Shown: positions 51,533 to 60,572 of the stretch, piece by piece
How the letters are laid out: each line of letters begins with the position of its first letter
Position numbering within the stretch: the first letter of the stretch is position 1
NCBI RefSeq assembly: GCF_030116705.1
Contig: NZ_JAOTIK010000001.1
Span: 3,130,001 to 3,194,000, forward strand
Origin: Streptomyces sp. ML-6
Lineage (GTDB): Bacteria; Actinomycetota; Actinomycetes; Streptomycetales; Streptomycetaceae
Length of the DNA stretch: 64,000 bases
Direction: 5' to 3'
The notes under the pieces: generated by a model
What the model saw: only the letters and a program-made list of their open reading frames with translations
Databases searched by the model: none
Told to the model about the DNA's origin: nothing
Translations under genes and position numbers: made by a program

Positions 51533-52399
51533 ATGGCGAACGCGGAACGCGAAGAAAGGCCGGAGCGACCGGCCGAATCGGACGGAACTGCGCACCTCTT
51601 CAGGGCGCTGGGCAAACAGATCAAGGTCCTGCGCGAACGTGCGGGCATGAGCCAGAGAGAGCTGGGTCTCGCGACGCACTGCGGGGAGGACCTGATCTCG
51701 GCGATGGAACGGGCCGTACGGACGCCTCAACCGGACTTCCTCGAACGGGCGGACGACGTACTCGAAGCGGGCGGGGTGCTCCGGGCGGCAACCGGCGAGA
51801 CACGGGAGGCGCTGGCGAAGGCGCGGACCCGGCATCCGGAGTGGTATCGCGGTTACGCGAACCTGGAGGCCGCCGCGTCGCAGATCTACGACTACAGCAA
51901 CCAGTCCGTGCCCGGGCTGCTCCAGACCGAGGCGTACGCCCGAGCACTCTTCACGCAATGGCGGCCGCTGCTCAGCGAAGCAACCATTGAGAAGCGGATC
52001 GCCGACCGGCTCGACCGGCAGAAGATCTTCGAGCCGTGGCCCTCACCCACATTCCACTACATCCTCGACGAGAGCGTGCTGATGCGTCCCATCGGGGGCC
52101 GGGACGTGCATCGGGAGCAGTTGCAGGCGCTCCTGCGCATCGGCCGTCTCAGGACGGTGCAGCTCCAGCTGATGCCGCTCGACCGCACCGAACAGCCCAG
52201 CATCGACGGCCCGTTCACCCTGATCACCCCCAAGGGGAAGCAGCAGCTCGCGTACCTGGAGATTCATACGTATCCGAAGCTGATCACCGAGCCGGAAGAA
52301 GTCCGAGCGCTGGCGGTCCGCTATGGAATTATGCAGTCGGTGGCTCTCACTCCGGGGGAGTCCTTGGCCGTGATCGAGAAGATGCTGGGAGAGCGATGA
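51533..52399 (+). CDS. Xre-family regulator with DUF5753 domain
   Basis: 288 residues. N-terminal helix-turn-helix GKQIKVLRERAGMSQRELGL and a long DUF5753 domain with YDYSNQSVPGLLQTEAYARA, EKRIADRLDRQKI and QLQLMPLDRTEQPSIDGPF. It is the intact counterpart of the interrupted gene at 25651. The stop overlaps the DUF397 start (ATGA). The pair probably controls a developmental or secondary-metabolism step, as in related WhiJ/BldB-type pairs; direct targets are unknown. Confidence 0.9.
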   Translation: MANAEREERPERPAESDGTAHLFRALGKQIKVLRERAGMSQRELGLATHCGEDLISAMERAVRTPQPDFLERADDVLEAGGVLRAATGETREALAKARTRHPEWYRGYANLEAAASQIYDYSNQSVPGLLQTEAYARALFTQWRPLLSEATIEKRIADRLDRQKIFEPWPSPTFHYILDESVLMRPIGGRDVHREQLQALLRIGRLRTVQLQLMPLDRTEQPSIDGPFTLITPKGKQQLAYLEIHTYPKLITEPEEVRALAVRYGIMQSVALTPGESLAVIEKMLGER

Positions 52400-52701
52400 G
52401 CACCGAGCAACTGAACTGGTTCAAGAGCAGCTACAGCGGCGGCGGCGGCAGCAACTGCATCGAGGTCGCCTACAACTGGCGCAAGAGCAGTTACAGCAGT
52501 GGCGAGGGCGGCGAGTGCATCGAGGTGGCCGCCGACTGGCGCAAGTCGAGCCACAGCAGCGGCGGGGGCGGTGAGTGCGTCGAGGTCGCGACCTGCCCCG
52601 CCACCGTCCACGTCCGCGACTCCAAGAACGTCCAGGGGCCCCACCTCGACGTCGCCCCCGCCGCGTGGTCGGCCTTCATCGCGTACGCGCAGCAGGGCTG
52701 A
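52396..52701 (+). CDS. DUF397 protein with triplicated N-terminal motif
   Basis: 101 residues starting in the ATGA overlap. The motif W-x-KSSYS-x-G-x-G-x-x-CIEVA occurs three times in a row (WFKSSYSGGGGSNCIEVA, WRKSSYSSGEGGECIEVA, WRKSSHSSGGGGECVEVA), each 19-20 residues apart, before a single C-terminal part VHVRDSK and VAPAAWSAFI. Normal DUF397 proteins of about 60-70 residues have one copy. The DNA of the copies is also similar, so this is an in-frame tandem duplication. Confidence 0.9.
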   Translation: MSTEQLNWFKSSYSGGGGSNCIEVAYNWRKSSYSSGEGGECIEVAADWRKSSHSSGGGGECVEVATCPATVHVRDSKNVQGPHLDVAPAAWSAFIAYAQQG

Positions 52702-52734
52702 GCACGCCCCGTTCCGCCCGACACGCCTGGTCAC

Positions 52735-52765
52735 GCACCGGGTCGCGACAGCCGCGACCCGGTGC
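52735..52765 (+). terminator. 13-bp hairpin terminator behind the DUF397 gene
   Basis: GCACCGGGTCGCG and CGCGACCCGGTGC pair perfectly around ACAGC, 34 bases after the stop codon. The rest of the 358-base gap to 53059 shows no gene; an AT-richer stretch at 52805-52845 may hold the promoter of the next gene. Confidence 0.75.
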
Positions 52766-53059
52766 ACCGCGTTCCGGCCGAGCGGGACGCGGGGAGCCCG
52801 GACACAGAAAGCTTTAAGAACTTCGGGAAGAAAGAAATTCCCCCAACCCAACCCTCTCTCGCCGGTCACCCACAGGAGCCCGCGGCAACCCGTAGGAGCC
52901 CGTCACTCGCGCGGGTGAGGTTTGCCAACTGAGCTGGATTTCATGGTGGTTCGCAGGCATATGCTCGCCGCGACAACCCCAGACATGCGTCGGCCCCCGG
53001 CCGGGACCACGAATCCCATTGCCGAGGGCCTGACCACCGAGGAAGTAAAGGGCTTCCCG

Positions 53060-54160
53060 ATGGATACACAGCAGGTTAGCGCGCCTATGCGCGCTCCGCG
53101 TCCCGTTCTCGCGGACGCCTCGCCGAAGTTCGGCGTCATGCACGTCAAGGCCAGGCTCACAAGCCACTTCACCGTGCTGGGCAACCAGCTCACCCAGCAC
53201 CGCGAGCTCTCCCTGCTCGCCATCGGGCTCTCGGCCCACATCCAGTCGCTTCCCCCGGGCGCGCGGATCGGCATCAAGTTCCTCGCCCAGCGCTTCCCCG
53301 ACAGCGAGGCCCGTATCGCCGCCGCACTGCGCGAGTTGGAGGTCCACGGCTTTCTGCGCCGCGTCCGCGAGCGCCTCACCGACGGCCGGGTCGTCACCCG
53401 CACCTACTCGTACAACGAGCCGTACGCCGGCACCGGCACCAGCACCCACATCGACGCCCCTCCGCGCCCGGCCCCACGCCCGCGTCCGCGCCCGGTCGCG
53501 CCCCCGGCCCCCGTACGAACTCCGGCGCTCACCCCCGTACCGCCTGCACCGCCGGTATCACCTGCACCGCCTGCACCGCCGGTAGCACCCACCGTGCAGC
53601 CCGCACCGGCCGTACCACCCGCACCGCCCGTGACGAAGGCCCCGGCGGCACCACAACCGTCCCCGTCGGCTTCGCCGTCCCCGCAGCCTTCGCCGTCCCG
53701 GCCGCCCCAGCTCTCCCGGTCGTCCCTCCCCGCCCCGACGGCCCCGCTGCCCCCGCCCCCACCGCTGCCTCAGCCCCGTACCCCGCTGCCCTCACTGCCC
53801 CCGCTGCTCCACGCGGCGACGGAGCTGCTGGCCGGTCTGCACCACCACACGGCCCGCATCACCCTCACCGCGCAGGACGTCGACCGGCTCGCCCCCGCCG
53901 TGGCCGCCTGGTTCGAACGCGGCGCCACCCCGGCGGATCTCCGCCGCGCCCTCACCGACGACCTCCCCGACCCCCTGCGGCACCCGGCCAAGCTCCTCCG
54001 GTACCGCCTCACGGCGCTCCTGCCGCCCCTGCCGCCCGCCCCCGGTCCCCGCGTCGTGCCGCTCCAGAACTGCGACGGGTGCGACCGCGCCTTCCGCTCC
54101 CCCACCCCGGGCAACTGCCGCGACTGCACGACCGCCGAATCGCCTCTCCTTCCGGAGTGA
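53060..54160 (+). CDS. Winged-helix DNA-binding protein with long proline-rich linker
   Basis: About 366 residues from ATG 53060; earlier in-frame starts are possible (52922). A winged-helix domain (ELSLLAIGLSAHIQSLPPGA, IKFLAQRFPDSEARIAAALR, LEVHGFLRRVRERL) is followed by about 110 residues of Pro/Ala repeats. A C-terminal domain has WFERGATPADLRRALTDDLP and CDGCDRAFRSPTPGNCRDC, which may bind zinc. This helix-turn-helix type is common in Streptomyces and lacks a known role. Monocistronic. Confidence 0.75.
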   Translation: MDTQQVSAPMRAPRPVLADASPKFGVMHVKARLTSHFTVLGNQLTQHRELSLLAIGLSAHIQSLPPGARIGIKFLAQRFPDSEARIAAALRELEVHGFLRRVRERLTDGRVVTRTYSYNEPYAGTGTSTHIDAPPRPAPRPRPRPVAPPAPVRTPALTPVPPAPPVSPAPPAPPVAPTVQPAPAVPPAPPVTKAPAAPQPSPSASPSPQPSPSRPPQLSRSSLPAPTAPLPPPPPLPQPRTPLPSLPPLLHAATELLAGLHHHTARITLTAQDVDRLAPAVAAWFERGATPADLRRALTDDLPDPLRHPAKLLRYRLTALLPPLPPAPGPRVVPLQNCDGCDRAFRSPTPGNCRDCTTAESPLLPE

Positions 54161-54217
54161 GCAGAGGCGAAGAACGCGGCCGAAGGCCAGGCCCCAGGTC
54201 ACCGAGGAACTGGACAA

Positions 54218-54616
54218 TCAGCTGTCCTGCGCCACCCGGAAAGCCAGACAGACAACGAGGGTGTGATCATCGACCGGGGTGCCCGCACGTTCCCAGAAGC
54301 GCCGGTGCACATCGCACCACGCCTCAAGAGACGCGTCCCCCTCCCCCTCGGCCCTGGCGTGTTCCCAGGTGACCTCGCCGAACGGCTTCACCTCCACGCC
54401 GACGAACTCCAGGGTGGCCACGCACCGGCCCTCGTTGTCCAGGAGGGCCTGCCGCTCACCGACGTACTCCAGGCCCTCGGCCTCTTCGGCGTACTCGTCG
54501 AGCAGACAGGTCGTGGCGGTCTTGGCCCCTGTCAGCACCAGGGAATTGAGCATGTCCCGCATGTCACCGGGGAAGCCCAGTTCCAGCGCACGCATACCGT
54601 TGACTCGCGGCCACAT
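54218..54616 (-). CDS. ASCH-domain protein
   Basis: 132 residues, ATG 54616. ASCH is a small beta-barrel related to PUA that binds RNA or modified nucleosides. Seen: LELGFPGDMRDMLNSLVLTG, GAKTATTCLLDEY, VATLEFVGVEVKPFGEVTWE and the C-terminal VCLAFRVAQ strand. The ribosome-binding site is weak, and ATG 54595 is an alternative start. Confidence 0.85.
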   Translation of the reverse strand: MWPRVNGMRALELGFPGDMRDMLNSLVLTGAKTATTCLLDEYAEEAEGLEYVGERQALLDNEGRCVATLEFVGVEVKPFGEVTWEHARAEGEGDASLEAWCDVHRRFWERAGTPVDDHTLVVCLAFRVAQDS

Positions 54617-54833
54617 CGTCCCGTCGTCTCCTCTGCGCGGCCCTTCGGCCTCCAGGTGGTACAAGCGTGATCATAGGCACAGCCCACCGACACCGTGAGG
54701 CTTGCCTCTTGACCTTGAACACTCGACAGAACGGGCAGGACGACGTGGCTTCTGCCGTGCCGGTAGTGCTCGAACAGCCCCGTCGGACAATCCGAGTGCG
54801 GTCCGGTCGCCTCGCGTGATACTTCTCCCGGCC

Positions 54834-55355
54834 ATGAGCGATCTTGTGACAGCGCGGCTCGTGCTTCATCCGATGACCGTCGACGAGGCCGAGCGAGTGG
54901 TGGCGGGCGAGTCGGACGACGGGGCCCGATGGGCGCCCGGATACCCCACCGACGGGGACGTGTTCGCCGCCCGGCGCTTTCTGGACACCTGCGCGAACAC
55001 CGGCGATCCCCGGCCGTTCGGCAACTACGAGATCCGTCGCCGCGAGGACGACCGGGCAGTCGGCGGCGTGGGCTTCCACGGGCCCATGGACGAGAACGGC
55101 AGCGTCACGATCGGCTACGGCCTCGTCCCGTCGGCACGGGGCAGGGGATACGCCTCCGAGGCCCTCCGCGAGCTGCTGCTGTTCGCGCGGGCGCACGGCG
55201 TCACCTGCGTGAAGGGCGACGCCGACCACGACAACACCGCTTCCCAGCACGTCATGACGGCAGCCGGTATGCGCCCGGCCGGGGAGGACGAACGCGTCAG
55301 GTACTTCGAGATCACCTGGACCGGCACGACGGCGGACACCGGCCCGCGCCCCTGA
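54834..55355 (+). CDS. GNAT-family N-acetyltransferase (RimJ/RimL-like)
   Basis: 173 residues from ATG 54834. Acetyl-CoA loop VPSARGRGYASEALRELLLF, with NGSVTIGYGL before it and DHDNTASQHVMTAAGM after it. No ribosome-binding site precedes the start, but GATACT lies about ten bases upstream, so a leaderless transcript is possible. Substrate unknown. Confidence 0.87.
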   Translation: MSDLVTARLVLHPMTVDEAERVVAGESDDGARWAPGYPTDGDVFAARRFLDTCANTGDPRPFGNYEIRRREDDRAVGGVGFHGPMDENGSVTIGYGLVPSARGRGYASEALRELLLFARAHGVTCVKGDADHDNTASQHVMTAAGMRPAGEDERVRYFEITWTGTTADTGPRP

Positions 55356-55482
55356 GCGGTGCATCGAAAGACCTGCCGGATGGCGCGAGCCGACATCGGC
55401 AGCAGGTAACTGTCGGTGCCCTCGAACAGGGTCTGCCCGTTCGTCCCGACAGAGGGGTCGTCGAGCTGAGGGATTCGTCGCA

Positions 55483-55968
55483 GTGAGCATCCACCTGCAC
55501 TTTCGTGCCGTGGCCGAGTCCGGGATCCGGGACGACCACACCTGGCTGGCTGCGTTCATGTCCGAGGCTTGGGACAACGACGTCGCCGAGTACGAAGCGG
55601 GCATCTCGTACTCGATCAACAAGGGCTGGCACGCTGTCAACGATCTCCATGCCGCGGCCGATGCGCTCTGTACGGACGCCGACGAGCCCTGGAACCTGCC
55701 GATCTACGGCGGCCGCCCCGTGCCCCACAGCGCCGGCGTCGACCCCTCCGATCCACCGCTGATGCTTCTGGAGGTGCCGGGGGTGTCACAGGCCGCGCGT
55801 TTTCTTGCGGCTGTCTCTTTCGACGCGCTGTGGAACGTCGCCGGTGCCAGGCTCAGTGCCGTCGGCGGGACCAGGGAGGAGTTCCTCGACCACCACAGGG
55901 AGCTTCAAAAGTTCTACGGGCAGGCGGCTTCGGCAGGCCACGCGGTGGTCAAAGCGGTGTGGGCATGA
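55483..55968 (+). CDS. DUF1877 family protein
   Basis: 161 residues from GTG 55483. The pattern SYSINKGWHAVNDLHAA, LPIYGGRPVPHSAG, LEVPGVSQAARFLAAVSFD and HHRELQKFYGQAASAGHAV fits the YfbM/DUF1877 family. Function unknown; relatives occur near toxin-immunity loci, which is not the case here. Confidence 0.75.
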   Translation: MSIHLHFRAVAESGIRDDHTWLAAFMSEAWDNDVAEYEAGISYSINKGWHAVNDLHAAADALCTDADEPWNLPIYGGRPVPHSAGVDPSDPPLMLLEVPGVSQAARFLAAVSFDALWNVAGARLSAVGGTREEFLDHHRELQKFYGQAASAGHAVVKAVWA

Positions 55969-56084
55969 GTCGTGGCCCCGTGCTGATCACAGCCATTCGT
56001 TGATGGCTTCGACCAGCCCACCGGCCCGGCCCCCTGCGGGGCACGCGGGCCTTCCGCAGGACCGGTTCGAACTGCGCCGGGCGC

Positions 56085-56933
56085 CTACCCGCCCAGTTTG
56101 TTTTCCATCCAGGTGATGCCGAAGTCGATGACTTCCGCGGCCTCGAACAGATGGCTCTCGGCAGCGCCGACGCTGCCCTGCCGGCCGATTCCCGCCGCGA
56201 GCATGTCCTGGACGATGACCCCGAACGGCTCTTTCCCTTCGGGGACCACGGCCGAGTAGTCGAAGGCCCCGTCCTCCGAGTCGATGTCGTGGAAGCGGCG
56301 CCAGACCCGTTGGCCCTGCACGAGGATGGGCTGTTCGTAGTCCACGAACCGTTTGCCGGGGGCCTCGGCGAGCGCCTCGGCGTGGTGCAACAGGGTCATG
56401 GTGTCCAAGGGGGCGCCGAGCAGCAGGACCCGGCCGCCGTGGGCGGCCAACCGTGCAAGCGGGCTGTCGGGGCCGTGGGGATCGTCCCAGGGGTGGTCGG
56501 CCATCAGCTCGGTTGCCGCCGCTCCCAAGGCCGCGAAACTGGCATCGGGATGGCGGCTGCGAACAGCTCCGGGCCGGCGGCGCAGTGCTTCCGGGAGACG
56601 GCCGTTGTTGTGGTCGGCCTCGCTGAGGGCCGGATCGTAAGCGGGGTGCTCCGCGCGCAGGACGTCCTGCCAGTCCTGCGGCCAGGTGACGAAGTCATAA
56701 GGGGGTGCGTCGTTCCAGCCGCAGGTCACCATGAGGGTTCCCTGCGTTCCGACGACGTCCTGGAGGGCGCCGATGACGGTCTGCGGTCCGCCGGCCACGT
56801 AGCCGATGGCGGACATGCGGGTGTGGAACATGACGACATCGCCGTCTCCGAGCCCGAGCGCGGCCAGGTCACGGCTGATCCGGTTCCGGGTCACGGGACC
56901 ACTGGAACGCTTGAGCAAGTCCATTTCGTCCAT
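56085..56933 (-). CDS. AAC(3)-family aminoglycoside 3-N-acetyltransferase-like protein
   Basis: About 282 residues from ATG 56933; no clear ribosome-binding site, and later Met codons are possible. Seen: VVMFHTRMSAIGYVAGGPQTV, GTLMVTCGWNDAP, PDASFAALGAAATELMADH with the catalytic-region His in DHPWDDPHGPDSPLARL, and LLLGAPLDTMTLLHHAE. These enzymes acetylate the 3-amino group of 2-deoxystreptamine aminoglycosides. Many Streptomyces carry chromosomal copies with a self-resistance or unrelated role, so resistance is likely but not certain. No aminoglycoside cluster is adjacent. Confidence 0.88.
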   Translation of the reverse strand: MDEMDLLKRSSGPVTRNRISRDLAALGLGDGDVVMFHTRMSAIGYVAGGPQTVIGALQDVVGTQGTLMVTCGWNDAPPYDFVTWPQDWQDVLRAEHPAYDPALSEADHNNGRLPEALRRRPGAVRSRHPDASFAALGAAATELMADHPWDDPHGPDSPLARLAAHGGRVLLLGAPLDTMTLLHHAEALAEAPGKRFVDYEQPILVQGQRVWRRFHDIDSEDGAFDYSAVVPEGKEPFGVIVQDMLAAGIGRQGSVGAAESHLFEAAEVIDFGITWMENKLGG

Positions 56934-57029
56934 GGTCACGAAACCTATCCCCGAGCCACGGACCCCGGGCAACTGCTTTGACGCCCTCTGTGCGGCGGTG
57001 CTGCCCGAGACGGGCGTGCGGTCTCGGAG

Positions 57030-57116
57030 TCCGGGGTGTGCGGTCCCGGGGTCGGGCGGGGCCGGGGCCAGGAGGGGCCGGGACCGAGGCCGGGGGGCAG
57101 GGACGGGCGGAGGGGC
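57030..57116 (+). other. G-run-rich tract upstream of the gene at 57147
   Basis: More than ten runs of three to six G on the plus strand within 87 bases could fold as G-quadruplexes. The tract ends 30 bases before the start codon, so it lies in the promoter or leader. No gene lies in 56934-57146. Confidence 0.4.
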
Positions 57117-57146
57117 CGTGTCGTACCCCCGTGGTACTCATGATTC

Positions 57147-57581
57147 ATGAGCCAGTTCCGCGACTTCAACCTCAAGCTGCTCGTCATCGAGGAGCTCATG
57201 TACGGCCCCGAACCGCTCCTCCCGGTCTATGACCTGTCCGAGCGGCTGGCCGGGCGGGGGATCGGTGACCCCGCGTCCTACGTCCTGGAGAACGGCCTCC
57301 ACGCGGAGGTGCTGCCGGAGTCCCGGGCCCATTTCGAGTCCCTGGAGATACCGGCCGAGCTGCTCGCCCGCGTCGAGGAGCTGTGCTTCGACGCCGGGGC
57401 GGAGGTCTTCCGGCACTGCGCCCCCGCCTGGGACGGCGAGGACGACCTGTTCGACGTCCGCTCGCTCGACGACCTCGCCCTGCTGCCCAACCTGCGGGAG
57501 GTCACCTTCGTGGAGGACGGCGTCCTGGCGGTGCCGGACGCGGCGGAGGTCTTCGCCGCACGCGGCATCGAAACCGACTGA
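57147..57581 (+). CDS. DUF6892-like protein
   Basis: 144 residues with FRDFNLKLLVIEELMYG, VYDLSERLAGRGIGDPASYV and a C-terminal DDLFDVRSLDDLALLPNLRE leucine-patterned segment. I associate this with the DUF6892 family, sometimes found with leucine-rich-repeat-like proteins, but without a known function. The start is preceded by a G-rich tract and lacks a clear ribosome-binding site. Confidence 0.6.
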   Translation: MSQFRDFNLKLLVIEELMYGPEPLLPVYDLSERLAGRGIGDPASYVLENGLHAEVLPESRAHFESLEIPAELLARVEELCFDAGAEVFRHCAPAWDGEDDLFDVRSLDDLALLPNLREVTFVEDGVLAVPDAAEVFAARGIETD

Positions 57582-57815
57582 GCCCCCGCACCCGGCAGGA
57601 GGGACCCGTGTCGAAGAACCCCCCGGAATCCGTGCGACACCACCTGCGCCGACGGCTGAACCGCCACGCCCGCCGAAGCCGCCGCCCGCTTCTCCTTCGC
57701 CTGACACGCAGGCCGGGCATTCCGGGGCAGCGCGGCAACGCGCGCGATCGGGCGGATCGGGGGAGAGACCCGGGGCGCTGCGGTGGCCGGTACGGCGCCC
57801 CCGGCGGTCAGTGCG

Positions 57816-58484
57816 TCAGTCACGGCGGTTCACCTCACCCGGGGTGGGTTCGGGGGTCTTCCGGATCTCGGCGTGGACCACCTCGAAGCCGCCCCTGGTC
57901 ACGGTCGTGAACGGGGCGGGGGCCATGCACGAACCGGCCTGCAGCCGGTTGGGCCGGCCTTCCTCGTCGAGGTTCGCGGGGTCGATGTTCACCACGCCCC
58001 AGGAGAACCCGAGCCGGTCCGGTTCACCGTCGGTGCCCTGCTGGACGCTGATGCCCAGCCGGGTACCGGGGTCCTCGACGTTCGACTTGTTCACGACCGC
58101 GGTCAGGGTCGCCGTCCGCCCGCTGGTGACCAGGCAGTCCACCTTCGCCTCCGCCCAGCCCCGGAATCCGTCCGGGGTGGTGTGGCTGAACTTCAGGACG
58201 CCTTCGGCGTCCGTGGCCAGGCCGTCGGGGGCCGCACCGGGCAACGGCCGGGTGAACGGCTTCTGTTCGGCATCGACGCTGAAGCGGATGTCGTGGTCGA
58301 GCGACTCGATGTAGGCGATCCGCCCCTTCCCGTGGACGCTCGCGGCCTTCGCGGGCTTGCCGTGCTCCATCACGGCCTCCGCCTTCGCGGGGGATGCGGC
58401 CGGGGCCTCGGGAGCGGGTCCGGCGGCGCCCGGACCGGCGAGGACCGCGATGACCGCCGTGACACCGATTGCGGTGGTGCGCAT
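57816..58484 (-). CDS. Secreted protein of unknown function
   Basis: 222 residues; ATG 58484 with GGGAG upstream. Signal peptide MRTTAIGVTAVIAVLAG, probably cleaved after Ala-rich GPAPEAPA. The mature part is a beta-rich domain (IAYIESLDHDIRFSVDAEQ, TATLTAVVNKSNVEDPGTR, RLGFSWGVVNIDPANLD, LQAGSCMAPAPFTTV) with two Cys that could bond. I do not recognise the family. Gaps of 234 and 262 bases flank it; neither shows a supported gene. Confidence 0.7.
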   Translation of the reverse strand: MRTTAIGVTAVIAVLAGPGAAGPAPEAPAASPAKAEAVMEHGKPAKAASVHGKGRIAYIESLDHDIRFSVDAEQKPFTRPLPGAAPDGLATDAEGVLKFSHTTPDGFRGWAEAKVDCLVTSGRTATLTAVVNKSNVEDPGTRLGISVQQGTDGEPDRLGFSWGVVNIDPANLDEEGRPNRLQAGSCMAPAPFTTVTRGGFEVVHAEIRKTPEPTPGEVNRRD

Positions 58485-58746
58485 GATGAACTCCCGTGTT
58501 CTGTAGGGGCTTGTGTTGCCGTGTTCGCTTGAACGGCTCAAGCCTCGTCCCCGGACTCCCGGTGATCCCATCCGCCGATCGGCATAAGAATCACCACACC
58601 GGACCGGCCCCCCTATGCCGTTCGGCAGAGAGAGCCGCACGCCCGCCCGTACGTGACCGCCCGCCCGTACGTGACCGCCCGGCCCGCACCCGGCCGGTCT
58701 GCCCGGCCACGCCGCGAAGAGGAAGGGCCGGTCCTATCCTGACCCC

Positions 58747-59394
58747 ATGGCCACTCCTCCTGAACTCGTCATCTTCGACTGCGACGGCGTGCTCGTCGAC
58801 AGCGAACGGCTCGCCGTCCACATCGAGGTGGCGGTGGGCGCCGAGCTGGGCTGGCCGCTGACGGTGGACGAGGTCGTCGAGAAGTTCGTGGGCCGGTCGG
58901 AAAAGTCCATCGGCGAGCTGATCGAGGCCCGGCTGCCCGGCCGGTCCGCCGCCTGGCAGCAGCGCTACGAGGAACTCCACCGGGCCGCCGTCGACGCCGA
59001 ACTCGTCGCGGTCGACGGCATTCACGAGGCGCTGGCCGCCATCACGCTGCCCACCTGCGTGGCGTCGAGCGGCAGCCACGAGAAGATGCGCCACACCCTC
59101 GGCCACACCGGGCTCCACGCACACTTCGAGGGCCGCATCTTCAGCGCGACCGAGGTCACCCACGGCAAACCGGCCCCCGACCTCTTCCTCCACGCGGCCC
59201 GGCGGATGGGCGTCTCCCCCGCCGCGTGCGTCGTCGTCGAGGACAGCAAGTACGGGGTGCAGGCGGCCCGTTCGGCCGGGATGCGGGCACTCGGCTACGC
59301 GGGCGGGCTGACCCCGGCGCACTGGCTGGAAGGCCCGGACACCGTCGTCTTCGACGACATGCGCAAGCTGCCGACACTGCTGTCCGAACTCTGA
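58747..59394 (+). CDS. HAD-family (subfamily IA) phosphatase
   Basis: 215 residues. HAD motifs: IFDCDGVLVDSE (nucleophile and acid Asp), VASSGSH (motif II), HGKPAPDLFLHAARRMG (Lys, motif III) and VVVEDSKYGVQAARSAGMR (motif IV). It should dephosphorylate a sugar phosphate or nucleotide, like beta-phosphoglucomutase relatives. TATCCT six bases before ATG suggests a leaderless transcript, as no ribosome-binding site is visible. Confidence 0.92.
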   Translation: MATPPELVIFDCDGVLVDSERLAVHIEVAVGAELGWPLTVDEVVEKFVGRSEKSIGELIEARLPGRSAAWQQRYEELHRAAVDAELVAVDGIHEALAAITLPTCVASSGSHEKMRHTLGHTGLHAHFEGRIFSATEVTHGKPAPDLFLHAARRMGVSPAACVVVEDSKYGVQAARSAGMRALGYAGGLTPAHWLEGPDTVVFDDMRKLPTLLSEL

Positions 59395-59622
59395 ACCGAG
59401 CGCGACGAACGACAACGACCTCCCCTCCGGGGGGCGCGGAAGTCCATGGACAGCCCTGCGGAAGGTCACCTACTGTGTGGCTCCACGCCCTGAGACGGAC
59501 GGAAGGAGGCGAGTGCCGTGCGGTTCACACCTTTCCAGCGCTCCCCCTTCCACTGTCCCGGCGTGGTTCGTCAGTTCTGACCGGGAGCGCTCCGAGCAGC
59601 CCTCATCCCGGAGGAACACCCC

Positions 59623-60513
59623 ATGACCGAGCTGGTCATCCGCGCGCTCTCCGCGAGCGACGCCCACCTTTTTGACGCACTGCCCGACCCGCTGGGCGCC
59701 CGTGAGGCCCACCGGCTCACCCGGTTCCGCACCGACTGGATGCGCGTCGCCCTGCGCGACGGCGAGGTCGTCGCACGCGGGGCGTGGTGGGGCGGCCCCG
59801 ACGACCCTGAGCCCGTCAACATCAACTGGTTCGACGTGGCCGAGGGCGAGGAGGAGGCGGGGGCCGAACTCCTGCGCTCCGCTCCCTGGCGGGTCGGCCT
59901 CGAGATCAACCTGCCCGGCGGCTGGCGGGACGAGCCCGGCCTGCGCGCCGCCGCCGACGCGCGCTTCGCCGCCGCCCGGGCCGCCGGGTACGAACTCCTG
60001 GTGGAACGCTTCCTGTACCGCTGGACCCCGGACCGGGGCCTGCCCGAGCGGCCCGGACGCCTGCGCTTCGGCGCCGAACCCGACGACGCGGTGTTCTTCG
60101 ACGCGCTGCGCCGCATCCACTCCGCCACCCTGGACGCCCACGCGCTCAAGGCCATCGAGGAGGGCGGACTCGACCAGGCCGCCCGGGAAGAGATCGACTT
60201 CTTCCACTGGTGCCCCTCCCCGCGGGAGTGGTGGCAGCTCGCGCACACCCCGGAGGGCGACCTGGCCGGCCTCCACATCCCGGCCCACAACCCCTCCGGC
60301 CCGACCATCGGCTTCATCGGGGTCGTACCGGAACACCGCGGTCGCGGCTACGCCCACGACCTCCTCGCCGAGTGCACCCACTTCCTCGTCGAGAAGGGCG
60401 CGGAGTTCATCAGCGGGGCGACCGACCGGGGCAACTTCCCCATGGCCGCGAACTTCGCCAAGGCCGGCTTCCCCGTCGTACGGGAACGCGTCAACTTCCA
60501 CCCGGTGGACTGA
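59623..60513 (+). CDS. GNAT-family acetyltransferase, two-domain form
   Basis: 296 residues; GGAGGAAC upstream of ATG 59623. The C-terminal half has a clear acetyl-CoA loop (IGFIGVVPEHRGRGYAHDLL) and TDRGNFPMAANFAKAGFPV. The N-terminal half is a diverged second GNAT fold (MRVALRDGEVVARGAWWGG, VGLEINLPGGWRDEP). Tandem forms include mycothiol synthase-like enzymes, but this one is not MshD by its motifs. Substrate unknown. Confidence 0.85.
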   Translation: MTELVIRALSASDAHLFDALPDPLGAREAHRLTRFRTDWMRVALRDGEVVARGAWWGGPDDPEPVNINWFDVAEGEEEAGAELLRSAPWRVGLEINLPGGWRDEPGLRAAADARFAAARAAGYELLVERFLYRWTPDRGLPERPGRLRFGAEPDDAVFFDALRRIHSATLDAHALKAIEEGGLDQAAREEIDFFHWCPSPREWWQLAHTPEGDLAGLHIPAHNPSGPTIGFIGVVPEHRGRGYAHDLLAECTHFLVEKGAEFISGATDRGNFPMAANFAKAGFPVVRERVNFHPVD

Positions 60514-60572
60514 CCGCCGCCCGGCCCTCCGGCGGAGAGGGGCGGAAACGCTCGGCGACGGCCCCTCGCCAC

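Noticed and set aside
57608..57910. A frame from GTG 57608 with AGGAGGG upstream, starting MSKNPPESVRHHLRR
   Set aside because: Good ribosome site, but the product is almost all Arg-rich low complexity and runs into the convergent secreted-protein gene. Not supportable as a gene.
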